A stretch of 30,590 nucleotides of DNA from Nitrosotalea sp. (GTDB taxonomy: Archaea > Thermoproteota > Nitrososphaeria > Nitrososphaerales > Nitrosopumilaceae). Positions 24,230 to 30,590 of this stretch are shown here, in pieces. The DNA lies in assembly GCA_022545805.1 (NCBI GenBank), contig JAKEIJ010000095.1, positions 1 through 30,590 on the forward strand, given 5' to 3'. Made by a program: the position numbers and the translations under genes. Under the pieces are notes generated by a model. It did no database searches. It was given only the letters and a program-made list of their open reading frames with translations, and was not told the DNA's origin. Each line of letters starts with the position of its first letter. Position 1 is the first letter of the stretch.

Positions 24230-24258
24230 CTATATAGTAAGTCCTAACAACTATATAG
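24230..24258. promoter_or_regulatory. Divergent promoters with two CTATATAG palindromes
   Basis: The 82-base region between the PUA gene (minus) and the PhoU-like gene (plus) has the 8-base palindrome CTATATAG at 24230-24237 and again at 24251-24258, 21 bases apart. Each serves as a well-placed TATA box: about 35 bases from the minus-strand ATG at 24198 and 26 bases from the plus-strand ATG at 24281. Confidence 0.6.
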
Positions 24259-24280
24259 AATAATTCACAACCCGGGTAAC

Positions 24281-25324
24281 ATGGTAGTAAATGAAGAGAT
24301 GCGAAAAATACAGTTTACAGGCAAGTCATCATACATCGTTTCACTTCCAAAACAATGGATTATTGACATGGGTCTCAAGCAAGGAGACCAAGTAGCAGTG
24401 GTAAGACAAGGAATTTCCAATTTACAAATTGTTCCATTAAAACATCATAACAAATCTATAGGTACAGAAGAGGCAACGATTGAGATCAAACCAGAAGAAG
24501 AAGACTCGACAATTGTTAGAAAACTGATTTCACTTTATCTTCTTGGATTTACCATCATAAACGTAAGATCAAAGGTTGGAAGACTAAAACCGTCTCAGAG
24601 AAATTCCATCAAAGATGCAGTAAAAGGCATCTTGATGGGAACCGAGATTACTGCAGATTCTACTGAAGGCATCACTATCCAAGTACTCATCAATCTGTTT
24701 GAGCTTTCAGTTGATGGTGCGCTAAAAAGAATGCTGATAATAGCAAAATCAATGCAAAACGATGCATTACTTGCTCAAGAAGAAGGAAATATTGAACTTG
24801 CAAAAGAGGTCATAAACAGTGACGACGAAGTTGACAGATTCAGTTTTTACATAATGAGACAACTCAAGATAGCAATCCAAAATGAGCACATGTTAAATGA
24901 AATGGGAATAGAAAGCCCATACCATTGTTTGGGCTATAGACTAATAGTGAAAAATATCGAGCGTGTAGGAGATCATGCAACAGACATTGCAAGAGACTTG
25001 CTTGAATACAAAAAACCTATCAAGAAAAACATACTGGACCCAATACATGACATGAATACATTTACCTTGTCCGTATTAGATGAAGCCTGTTTATCTCTAT
25101 TCAAGAAGGATTCTAACGAGGCAGAACGAACAGTACAAAAAACTGCTGAAATTTCAAAATATGAAAAAAAGGTTCAGGATGGTCTGAAGACATTGAAAGA
25201 TACTGAAGAAGTCTATAGAGTTAGAAGAATGAGCGAGAACATACGAAGGATATCAGAGTATGCAAGTGACATTGCAGAGATAGTCCTAGATGTGACAATA
25301 GAAAAAAGTCTGCGAAAGCAATAA
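24281..25324 (+). CDS. PhoU-domain protein with N-terminal SpoVT/AbrB domain
   Basis: Residues 1-50 are an AbrB-type swapped-hairpin DNA-binding domain ([21 protein letters not shown], then [13 protein letters not shown]). Residues from about 110 to 340 are helical PhoU repeats, with the PhoU-typical [44 protein letters not shown] and a second [20 protein letters not shown]. The EDNA-like metal and helix signature [11 protein letters not shown] is clear. This fusion is common in archaea and is usually called a phosphate-uptake regulator, acting with Pst transporters; none is in the window. Length (347) is typical. It is followed 22 bases later by hflX. Confidence 0.9.
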   Translation: MVVNEEMRKIQFTGKSSYIVSLPKQWIIDMGLKQGDQVAVVRQGISNLQIVPLKHHNKSIGTEEATIEIKPEEEDSTIVRKLISLYLLGFTIINVRSKVGRLKPSQRNSIKDAVKGILMGTEITADSTEGITIQVLINLFELSVDGALKRMLIIAKSMQNDALLAQEEGNIELAKEVINSDDEVDRFSFYIMRQLKIAIQNEHMLNEMGIESPYHCLGYRLIVKNIERVGDHATDIARDLLEYKKPIKKNILDPIHDMNTFTLSVLDEACLSLFKKDSNEAERTVQKTAEISKYEKKVQDGLKTLKDTEEVYRVRRMSENIRRISEYASDIAEIVLDVTIEKSLRKQ

Positions 25325-25346
25325 GATATCGAGCGATGGCAGTAAG

Positions 25347-26477
25347 ATGTTGAAAGATTCTGCAATTTTGATTACATATGACAAGGAAGACTCTCTAAAA
25401 GAGGCACTAGGCCTGTGCGATGCTGCAGGATATGAGGTTCGCAAGATAATACAACACAGAATTCTAAACAAATCAAAATATGGACTAGGAGAAGGGAAGG
25501 TAGACGAATTAAAGGAGATGTTGTCTTCCATCAAACCCGATGTCATAATCTTTGATGAGATACTCAAGCCAAGTCAGAATTACAATTTGGCCTCTACTCT
25601 CAAAATGAACATACTTGACAGAGAAGCCCTAATTCTTCAGATATTTGAGCGAAGAGCAAAGAGTTCCGAATCCACACTGCAAGTCAAGATGGCCCAGCTA
25701 AGATACGAGATGTCAAGGGCCAAAGAAAAAGTCAGACTTGCAAAGATGGGAGAACAACCAGGATTTATGGGGATAGGAAAATTCGAAGTTGATGTTTACT
25801 TTAACGATATTAAAAATAGAATGAATGGTGTAAAATCAAAGTTAGCAAAATCATCAACGCAACGTGCGCTTCACAGACAAGCAAGAAAAAGATTTGGGTT
25901 TAAGACAATCTCTCTTGCTGGATATACATCAGCAGGAAAGACTACACTTTTCAATGTATTAACTGGCGAGGAAAAAGAAGAAAGCCCAAAACTTTTCACT
26001 ACACTTTCTACAACCACACGAAAGATCACTCTAAGAAATTCCGAGGTTTTGATTTCAGATACAGTAGGCTTCATAAGCAGACTGCCTGCATACATGGTCC
26101 AAGCGTTCAAGTCAACTCTGGAGGAGCTTGTCTATACAGACGTTGTAATAGTCGTTATTGATGTTAGTGATACGATACTGGAACTAAGAAAGAAATTCAA
26201 GAGTTGTATTTCTACCTTAGATGAGATCGGAGTAAGCAAAGACAAGATGATCTTTGTTCTAAACAAATCAGATTTGGTTTCAAAAGAAGAGGTTGCTGAG
26301 AGAGCAAATCAACTAGACTTGACAAATAATAGAAAATGGTTAGCAGTATCATCTTCAACGGGATTTAACATTACACAATTAAAGACTCTCATATACCAGG
26401 CATTAGACAATTCGCCAGTAACAGAGGAAAAAAAGGAAATACAAAGACCAGAAATTAAAATAAATTATGAAGATTGA
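25347..26477 (+). CDS. hflX: GTPase HflX
   Basis: Ribosome-associated GTPase that splits or rescues stalled ribosomes in bacteria; archaeal homologues bind the 50S subunit. The 376-residue protein has the N-terminal HflX domain with [12 protein letters not shown] (44-55), FDEILKPSQ and [11 protein letters not shown] (90-100). A coiled-coil subdomain runs from about 108 to 165. The G domain has the Walker [10 protein letters not shown] (192-200), switch [16 protein letters not shown] (238-243), NKSD (306-309) and SSSTG. Between the subdomains, [14 protein letters not shown] replaces the GPGE-type motif of bacteria, which I take as an archaeal variant. The gene's end overlaps trm56 by 11 bases. 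Confidence 0.95.
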   Translation: MLKDSAILITYDKEDSLKEALGLCDAAGYEVRKIIQHRILNKSKYGLGEGKVDELKEMLSSIKPDVIIFDEILKPSQNYNLASTLKMNILDREALILQIFERRAKSSESTLQVKMAQLRYEMSRAKEKVRLAKMGEQPGFMGIGKFEVDVYFNDIKNRMNGVKSKLAKSSTQRALHRQARKRFGFKTISLAGYTSAGKTTLFNVLTGEEKEESPKLFTTLSTTTRKITLRNSEVLISDTVGFISRLPAYMVQAFKSTLEELVYTDVVIVVIDVSDTILELRKKFKSCISTLDEIGVSKDKMIFVLNKSDLVSKEEVAERANQLDLTNNRKWLAVSSSTGFNITQLKTLIYQALDNSPVTEEKKEIQRPEIKINYED

Positions 26478-26997
26478 AGTTTTACGCATAGGTACTAGAC
26501 TTGTTAGAGATGACAGAGTAACCACTCACGTAACTCTTGTATCAAGAGCATTTGGAGCATCAAAAATATACATGTACGATGCAAATCCAGAGATAAAAGA
26601 GACAATATCCAAGGTAAACAAAATGTGGGGCAGTGATTTCAAAGTAGAGATTATTGAAAATTGGAAGGATGTCATAAAATCAAAAAAGAAGGATCTATTC
26701 AAGATAGTCCATTTAACAATGTATGGTGAAAATATTAACGACATACAATATCAAGTAAAAGAAGAAGAAAAAATTTTGATTGTAGTTGGTGCAGAAAAGG
26801 TTCCAAGGGAAGTATATGACATGGCAGACTATAACATTGCAATTGGAAACCAACCACATTCAGAGATATCAGCACTTGCCATATTGCTTGATAGAATTTT
26901 ACAAGGACAATACCTTCAGAAAAAATATCCAGATGGAGAGCGTGAAATAATCCCAACAAAAAAAGGAAAAAATGTAATAGATAAAACTGCCAATTGA
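26467..26997 (+). CDS. trm56: tRNA (cytidine(56)-2'-O)-methyltransferase
   Basis: Archaea-specific SPOUT methyltransferase that methylates the ribose of C56 in the T-loop using SAM. The 176 residues match the family length. [22 protein letters not shown] is the conserved N-terminus with Arg residues for tRNA binding. The SAM-binding knot is seen in [40 protein letters not shown] (about 104-143), with GAEKVP and NQPHSE as the key motifs. It overlaps hflX by 11 bases, so the two are coupled. Confidence 0.95.
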   Translation: MKIEVLRIGTRLVRDDRVTTHVTLVSRAFGASKIYMYDANPEIKETISKVNKMWGSDFKVEIIENWKDVIKSKKKDLFKIVHLTMYGENINDIQYQVKEEEKILIVVGAEKVPREVYDMADYNIAIGNQPHSEISALAILLDRILQGQYLQKKYPDGEREIIPTKKGKNVIDKTAN

Positions 26998-27027
26998 ACT
27001 AATTATATAAAAACAGGTTAAAACCAT

Positions 27028-27040
27028 TTGATTAAATATA
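27028..27040 (+). promoter_or_regulatory. TATA-like box for tfe
   Basis: TTGATTAAATATA is centred about 25 bases before the ATG at 27060. A second AT-rich box (ATTATATAAAA) lies further up at 27002-27012. The proximal box would give a leaderless transcript. Confidence 0.45.
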
Positions 27041-27059
27041 GAGATTAAGAAAGAAGAGT

Positions 27060-27569
27060 ATGTCAGTTGAGCATGAAGATCCTTTTGTAAAAATTGCTGC
27101 CTTGATTGGCGGAGATGAATACCTCAAGGTTGCTCGTTCTCTTCTCAATACTGAAGATGCTACAGACGAAGAAATAGCAAGTTCGACTGGACTTAGAATT
27201 AACATAGTTAGAAAGGTACTGTATGATCTTTTTGGAAAAGCTCTGATAACAGGAATTAGGGTAAAGGACGAAAAGAAGGGATGGTTCGTTTACAGATGGA
27301 GAGCAAGAAAGGATGAGGTTGACAATTTTATTGAGAATCAAAAAAAGAAGATCGTGGAAAGACTACAACAAAGAGTAGACTATGAAAACTCGGCTGATTT
27401 TTACCATTGCGGAAATGAAGACTGTCAGAAATTGACCTTTGAAAAGGCTCTAGATTTATCCTTCAAATGTCCTACTTGTGGAAAATTGGTAAATCTTTCG
27501 AAAAATGAAAAACTCAAAAAAGCTTTGCAGGGAAAAATAGATCAGTTACGTGATGATCTAAAACACTAG
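27060..27569 (+). CDS. tfe: Transcription factor E (TFIIE alpha homologue)
   Basis: Assists TBP/TFB and RNA polymerase in opening promoters. The 169-residue protein has an N-terminal winged helix of the TFE type (about 8-85: ATDEEIASSTGLRINIVRKVLYDLFGKALI, then GWFVYRWRA). A short coiled coil follows (about 85-108), then a C-terminal zinc ribbon with Cys117, Cys122, Cys137 and Cys140. The winged helix, the coil and all four zinc ligands are present. Its last four bases overlap the 3' end of the convergent arfC gene. Confidence 0.95.
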   Translation: MSVEHEDPFVKIAALIGGDEYLKVARSLLNTEDATDEEIASSTGLRINIVRKVLYDLFGKALITGIRVKDEKKGWFVYRWRARKDEVDNFIENQKKKIVERLQQRVDYENSADFYHCGNEDCQKLTFEKALDLSFKCPTCGKLVNLSKNEKLKKALQGKIDQLRDDLKH

Positions 27570-28207
27570 GATATATAGTGTAAAACTAGTTCATTTTGTA
27601 TTTTCTTGATCTTTTTTAATTTAAAAGAGTTTGATATATTTTCAAATCCAATACCTTCAACAAGAGAAACTGCAGTACTTCCTCCTAGAATATACGGTGT
27701 AACAGTAATTATAATTTCATCTACTAGTTTTTCTTTGAAAAAATACCAGTTGGTTGTACCTCCACCTTCAACAACAATTCTTTTGATGCCCTTTTTGTCA
27801 AGTATTTGCAGTAGTTTCTTTATGTTGATTTTTTTCTTTCCACATGTAATTACTTGAGCTCCTTTTGTAACAAACTTTTTCACATTTTTAGCATTTTCTG
27901 ATACAACAAGTATGGTAGGCGTTTTTTTTGCTGTGCTAATCACTTTTGATTTTAGAGATAAACTACCGTTTGGATCAAGAATTATACGAATTGGGTTTTT
28001 TCCTTTTACATGCCTGACAGTAAGTGATGGATCGTCCACATTTACAGTGTTTTTTCCTATCAATATGGCATCAACACTTTTTCGCAGATTATGGACCCGT
28101 ACCAAGTCTTTTTTTGATGAGAGATTAGATCTTCCAGTACGTGTAGCTATCTTTCCATCAATGCTGATAGCAGCACTGAGGATGACATAGGGCCTAGATT
28201 TTTCCAT
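27566..28207 (-). CDS. arfC: 2,5-diamino-6-ribosylamino-pyrimidinone 5'-phosphate reductase
   Basis: Reduces the ribosyl side chain to ribityl in archaeal riboflavin synthesis, using NAD(P)H; it is homologous to the RibD C-terminal domain. The 213-residue protein has YVILSAAISIDGKIATRTG at the N-terminus, AILIGKNTVNVDDPSLTVR (about 48-66), NPIRIILDPNG and IVVEGGGTTNWYFF, all typical of the stand-alone archaeal reductase (MJ0671 type). Plain dihydrofolate reductase is unlikely given the motifs and operon. The ATG overlaps the amidohydrolase gene by 14 bases. It is the last gene of the riboflavin operon and converges on tfe. Confidence 0.92.
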   Translation of the reverse strand: MEKSRPYVILSAAISIDGKIATRTGRSNLSSKKDLVRVHNLRKSVDAILIGKNTVNVDDPSLTVRHVKGKNPIRIILDPNGSLSLKSKVISTAKKTPTILVVSENAKNVKKFVTKGAQVITCGKKKINIKKLLQILDKKGIKRIVVEGGGTTNWYFFKEKLVDEIIITVTPYILGGSTAVSLVEGIGFENISNSFKLKKIKKIQNELVLHYIS

Positions 28208-29384
28208 ACACTAGTTTTCCTTCGTACATCACTGCTTTTATGGTATTTTCTGAAGCCCTATGCACTATTGATGCATGAGGATTGTGCATTGGTTCTAGAT
28301 CAATTGCATGTTTTTCAATGAATACACAATCTGCCAGGTTGCCAGTTTGAATAATTCCAATTTTACCACCTAAAAGTTGTGAGGCGTTTGTTGTAGCCAT
28401 CTTGAGTATATCTTTTGGCGCCAATCTTTTCTTTTTCATGGCCATTGAAACTTTCCAAAGATAATCCATCTCTCGGAACATATCAGGAGAATTTATCATG
28501 ACATTATCAGTTCCAATAGCTATGTTACATCCAATTTCAAGCATGACATCTACATCAGGAATACCTTCTGCAAGAGATGCATTTGCTCGTGGACATACAA
28601 CTATACTTGCCCTATTTTTTATTGCAAGCACAAGATCTTTTTTTGAGGCATAAGTCATATGGACCAAGAAATTCGGTTTTACAAGTAGAGCTCGCTGAGT
28701 CTCAGTTTTTCCAGATATCTTTTTTGATATCTTGTTGCTTTCTTCAGTCTCTGCAGAGTGGATGGCACGAATTTTCCTAGCCTTTGCAAAGTATTGTAAT
28801 GCAGAATCACTAAACTCATTTGGACCACTAATGCCAAGCCCATCACAGTTCAGTAGAAAGTTTTGAAGTGATGATTTGTGAAATTGTGGAATTGGCGTGT
28901 TATTCTTTATGGCTCTTGAATCTTGATAATATTCAATTCTTCCCAGAATGATAGGCCTTATTGGAATACCCAATGTGGCATTTTTTAATAGATCAATTCC
29001 TTCACTGCCTCCTTCTCGAAAATCTATGAATGATGTTATTCCTTTCCTAATCATTGAGATGCAAGAATTTTTCACAAAACTTGTCAGGTGATATTTATCA
29101 GAATTTTTGAGAATTTTTTGTTTAAACCCACTAACTGGGTGTATCTTTTCTTCAACGCCTGAATCTATTCCTATGTCCTTGGCTATAGAATCCCCAATAT
29201 GTGTATGAGAATTGACTAGCCCAGGCATCATCAAGAGTCCCTCACCGTCAAGAGCAACCTCATTTTTTTGAGGAGAGAGTTTTGTCCCTATTTGCCCTAT
29301 GTGCTTTCCAGAAATTCTCACACTAGTGCTTGGGATATAATCTAGTTCTTTACCATAGAGCAGACTGATATTTCTTATCAGCAT
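28194..29384 (-). CDS. Amidohydrolase (aminohydrolase type) inside the riboflavin operon
   Basis: A 396-residue member of the amidohydrolase superfamily, closest in pattern to the cytosine/guanine/SAH deaminase group. Metal ligands are His60 and His62 (NSHTHIGD), His209 with Glu212 (HSAE), and Asp293 (IAIGTDNVMINSPD). His242 (LVHMTY) and VCPRANASL are also typical. The His-x-x-Glu pair is the catalytic arrangement of aminohydrolases, so deamination of a heterocycle is likely. It overlaps arfA by seven bases and arfC by 14, placing it firmly in riboflavin synthesis. The pathway needs a deaminase for the diaminopyrimidine and a hydrolase for the formamide made by ArfA; this protein could be either. 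The substrate is inferred, not seen. Confidence 0.85.
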   Translation of the reverse strand: MLIRNISLLYGKELDYIPSTSVRISGKHIGQIGTKLSPQKNEVALDGEGLLMMPGLVNSHTHIGDSIAKDIGIDSGVEEKIHPVSGFKQKILKNSDKYHLTSFVKNSCISMIRKGITSFIDFREGGSEGIDLLKNATLGIPIRPIILGRIEYYQDSRAIKNNTPIPQFHKSSLQNFLLNCDGLGISGPNEFSDSALQYFAKARKIRAIHSAETEESNKISKKISGKTETQRALLVKPNFLVHMTYASKKDLVLAIKNRASIVVCPRANASLAEGIPDVDVMLEIGCNIAIGTDNVMINSPDMFREMDYLWKVSMAMKKKRLAPKDILKMATTNASQLLGGKIGIIQTGNLADCVFIEKHAIDLEPMHNPHASIVHRASENTIKAVMYEGKLVYGKI

Positions 29385-30130
29385 GTTATCTCAAGAATTC
29401 TGGTATCTTTTTTTCCAGAGCCTCTAAGCTCACGGATCTTATCTAATGATTGAGTAGCCAATTTTGCTGCATCTCTTCCTGTTTTTGCAGTTCCAATTCC
29501 GCAGTTAAATGAGATATCATATTTTTGTTTTACAATTTCAAGAAACTTTGTTATTTCATCTTTGTTGGCATCGGAACTTAATATCATAAAGTTGTCTCCG
29601 CCCATGAAAAATGCAAGCGAATTTCTTTTGAGGAAAAACTCTGACATTTCAGAATATAACTGGATAATAAGCGAAGATACTTCGTAAGGTGATTTTTTTG
29701 CAGAAACTGATGTGGAACCATCTACATCCATGTGTATAATTTGAACTAAATCGGCATCTTTGCTTAATGGCAATCCAAAGATGTTATCATCCTTACTTAG
29801 GCTTGAGTTAGATCTTCTTGCCTTGTCAGCATTTGAGCTTGCCTCAAACGGGGTTTTGCCTTGTCCAATAGACATGGATAAACCCAATTCAAAGGATTTC
29901 ACTAGATGTTTTTGAATTTCAACGTGATCATCAACAGAGAGACCGTTAGTTATTACAAAGATTTCATCAAATCTATTAGGAAATGCAAGACAGTTTTTTT
30001 GTGAAAACAAGTCTTGTATTTCTTTGTACAATGATGCTTGAAGCATCTGAAGCCTATGTTCTCTATCGCTGCCCAGGGTCAGAGTCCATGGCCCATATCC
30101 GGTTATCTTGATTATGGTCAGTTGAATCAT
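29378..30130 (-). CDS. arfA: GTP cyclohydrolase III
   Basis: Opens the GTP imidazole ring without losing the formyl group, giving 2-amino-5-formylamino-6-ribosylamino-pyrimidinone phosphate. This is the archaeal first step to riboflavin (and F420). The 250-residue protein has the family N-terminus QLTIIKITGYGPWTLTLGSDREHRLQ and NRFDEIFVITNG. The second half has a GGDEF-like cyclase-fold repeat: VQIIHMDVDGSTS and FFMGGDNFMIL, with the metal-binding Asp in MDVDG. Length is typical (about 250-270). The ATG overlaps the ribH stop (ATGA), and the stop overlaps the amidohydrolase ATG by seven bases. Confidence 0.93.
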   Translation of the reverse strand: MIQLTIIKITGYGPWTLTLGSDREHRLQMLQASLYKEIQDLFSQKNCLAFPNRFDEIFVITNGLSVDDHVEIQKHLVKSFELGLSMSIGQGKTPFEASSNADKARRSNSSLSKDDNIFGLPLSKDADLVQIIHMDVDGSTSVSAKKSPYEVSSLIIQLYSEMSEFFLKRNSLAFFMGGDNFMILSSDANKDEITKFLEIVKQKYDISFNCGIGTAKTGRDAAKLATQSLDKIRELRGSGKKDTRILEITC

Positions 30131-30543
30131 TTTCTAATTTTTTCCAGTTCTTCAGATAGTTTCTTTACAGCCTCAATGGCTCTCTCAGCTACTGGTCGTA
30201 TTCGTTGATGTGCCTGCCTATCACTCATTCCAGGTCCTGTTATTCCCAGGGACACTGGTTTTTGGTACTTTATTGAGAGATCTGCTAATGCTTTTGCAGT
30301 TACATGAGAAATGAGTTCATCATGTTTTGTCTGGCCTTTGATTACTGCTCCAAGAGTCACTACAGCATCAACATCTTTTTTTTGCAACAAGGTATCAATC
30401 AATAGAGGCATATCAAATACGCCTGGAACTTTACTTGTGTATTTTACATTCATTTTTAGTGCTTTTGCTCGTTCTATAGCAAGGTCTAGCATTTTAAAAG
30501 TAATTTCACTATTAAATTCGGCAACAACGATTGCTATATTCAA
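30127..30543 (-). CDS. ribH: 6,7-dimethyl-8-ribityllumazine synthase
   Basis: Condenses 5-amino-6-ribitylaminouracil with dihydroxybutanone phosphate, the penultimate step to riboflavin, and assembles into pentamers or 60-mers. Motifs are NIAIVVAEFNSEIT, VPGVFDMPLLI, VTLGAVIKGQTKHDEL (with the catalytic-region His) and SLGITGPGMSDRQAHQR. Length (138 from 30543) matches archaeal RibH. There is no ATG start. A TTG at 30549 overlaps the stop of the preceding gene, and a second TTG at 30543 lies eight bases after an AAGGAG ribosome-binding site. I prefer the latter because the spacing is right, but either works. Confidence 0.93.
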   Translation of the reverse strand: MNIAIVVAEFNSEITFKMLDLAIERAKALKMNVKYTSKVPGVFDMPLLIDTLLQKKDVDAVVTLGAVIKGQTKHDELISHVTAKALADLSIKYQKPVSLGITGPGMSDRQAHQRIRPVAERAIEAVKKLSEELEKIRK

Positions 30544-30545
30544 GA

Positions 30546-30590
30546 TCAATGCTCCTTGGCAAATTTGACAAGCTCAGTACCATCAAAATA
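30546..30590 (-). CDS. ribB: C-terminus of upstream gene, probably 3,4-dihydroxy-2-butanone 4-phosphate synthase
   Basis: The last 14 residues of a minus-strand gene enter the window: YFDGTELVKFAKEH followed by TGA (30548-30546). The F-x-G-x-E-L-V/I-x-F pattern resembles the end of archaeal RibB proteins. RibB makes the other substrate of RibH, so the operon context fits. The fragment is too short for a firm call. Its stop overlaps the first possible ribH start, and its final codons contain the AAGGAG ribosome-binding site (30552-30557) for ribH. Confidence 0.45.
   Translation of the reverse strand, partial: YFDGTELVKFAKEH

Noticed and set aside
27566..28207. Dihydrofolate reductase as the identity of the reductase gene
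   Set aside because: The VEGGGTTN and DDPSLTVR motifs and the riboflavin operon match the RibD-C/ArfC reductases rather than DHFR.

Overview
The window looks like part of the chromosome of an ammonia-oxidising-type archaeon (Nitrososphaerota, formerly Thaumarchaeota; Nitrosotalea- or Nitrosopumilus-like). This is inferred from gene content, not from a database match. It is AT-rich and very compact. It carries archaeal information-processing genes (Csl4, TFE, alpha-NAC, L44e, S27e, thermosome, Trm56) and archaeal versions of pathways (GTP cyclohydrolase III, CobY, MptE-like pterin kinase). Many genes have a TATA-like box about 26-30 bases before the start codon, as expected of leaderless archaeal transcripts. 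I see no tRNA, rRNA, CRISPR array, insertion sequence or phage gene. No gene-free stretch exceeds 300 bases; the longest is 22414-22647 (234 bases).

Layout. 1-1166: 3' end of csl4, then prephenate dehydratase. 1163-4774: a small membrane protein, guaB (IMP dehydrogenase) and dihydropteroate synthase on the minus strand, divergent from an MptE-like pterin pyrophosphokinase. 4818-6900: a coiled-coil protein and guaA. guaB and guaA together make GMP from IMP. 6958-8361: a secreted protein with four Ig/PKD-like repeats. 8494-12955: PfkB-family kinase, thermosome subunit and adenine deaminase on the minus strand. 13022-13497: L44e and S27e.

13480-17686 is a five-gene minus-strand operon for late cobalamin synthesis: cobD, a short cobQ, cbiB, cobS, cobY. 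Every junction overlaps. Two things stand out. CobQ lacks its glutamine amidotransferase domain but keeps the C-terminal tail. The conserved N-terminus of CbiB is encoded upstream of its first ATG and can only be reached from a rare start codon, most likely ATT at a TGATT stop/start overlap. Divergent from this operon are an Asd-family dehydrogenase (17772), an Lrp/AsnC-type protein and heme O synthase (to 20344).

20348-24198 (minus): UbiD-family decarboxylase coupled to a small unknown protein, a zinc-ribbon protein with a basic Lys/Ala/Thr tail, a RuvC/YqgF-like RNase H-fold protein, alpha-NAC and a PUA protein. A divergent promoter pair leads to 24281-27569 (plus): PhoU/AbrB regulator, HflX GTPase, Trm56 and TFE.

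27566-30590 (minus) is a riboflavin operon: a probable ribB tail running off the window, ribH, arfA (GTP cyclohydrolase III), an amidohydrolase and arfC (diaminopyrimidine reductase). The amidohydrolase has the HxH and HxxE residues of aminohydrolases and is translationally overlapped on both sides by riboflavin genes. It is therefore a candidate for a poorly defined step of archaeal riboflavin synthesis, either the pyrimidine deaminase or the formamide hydrolase.
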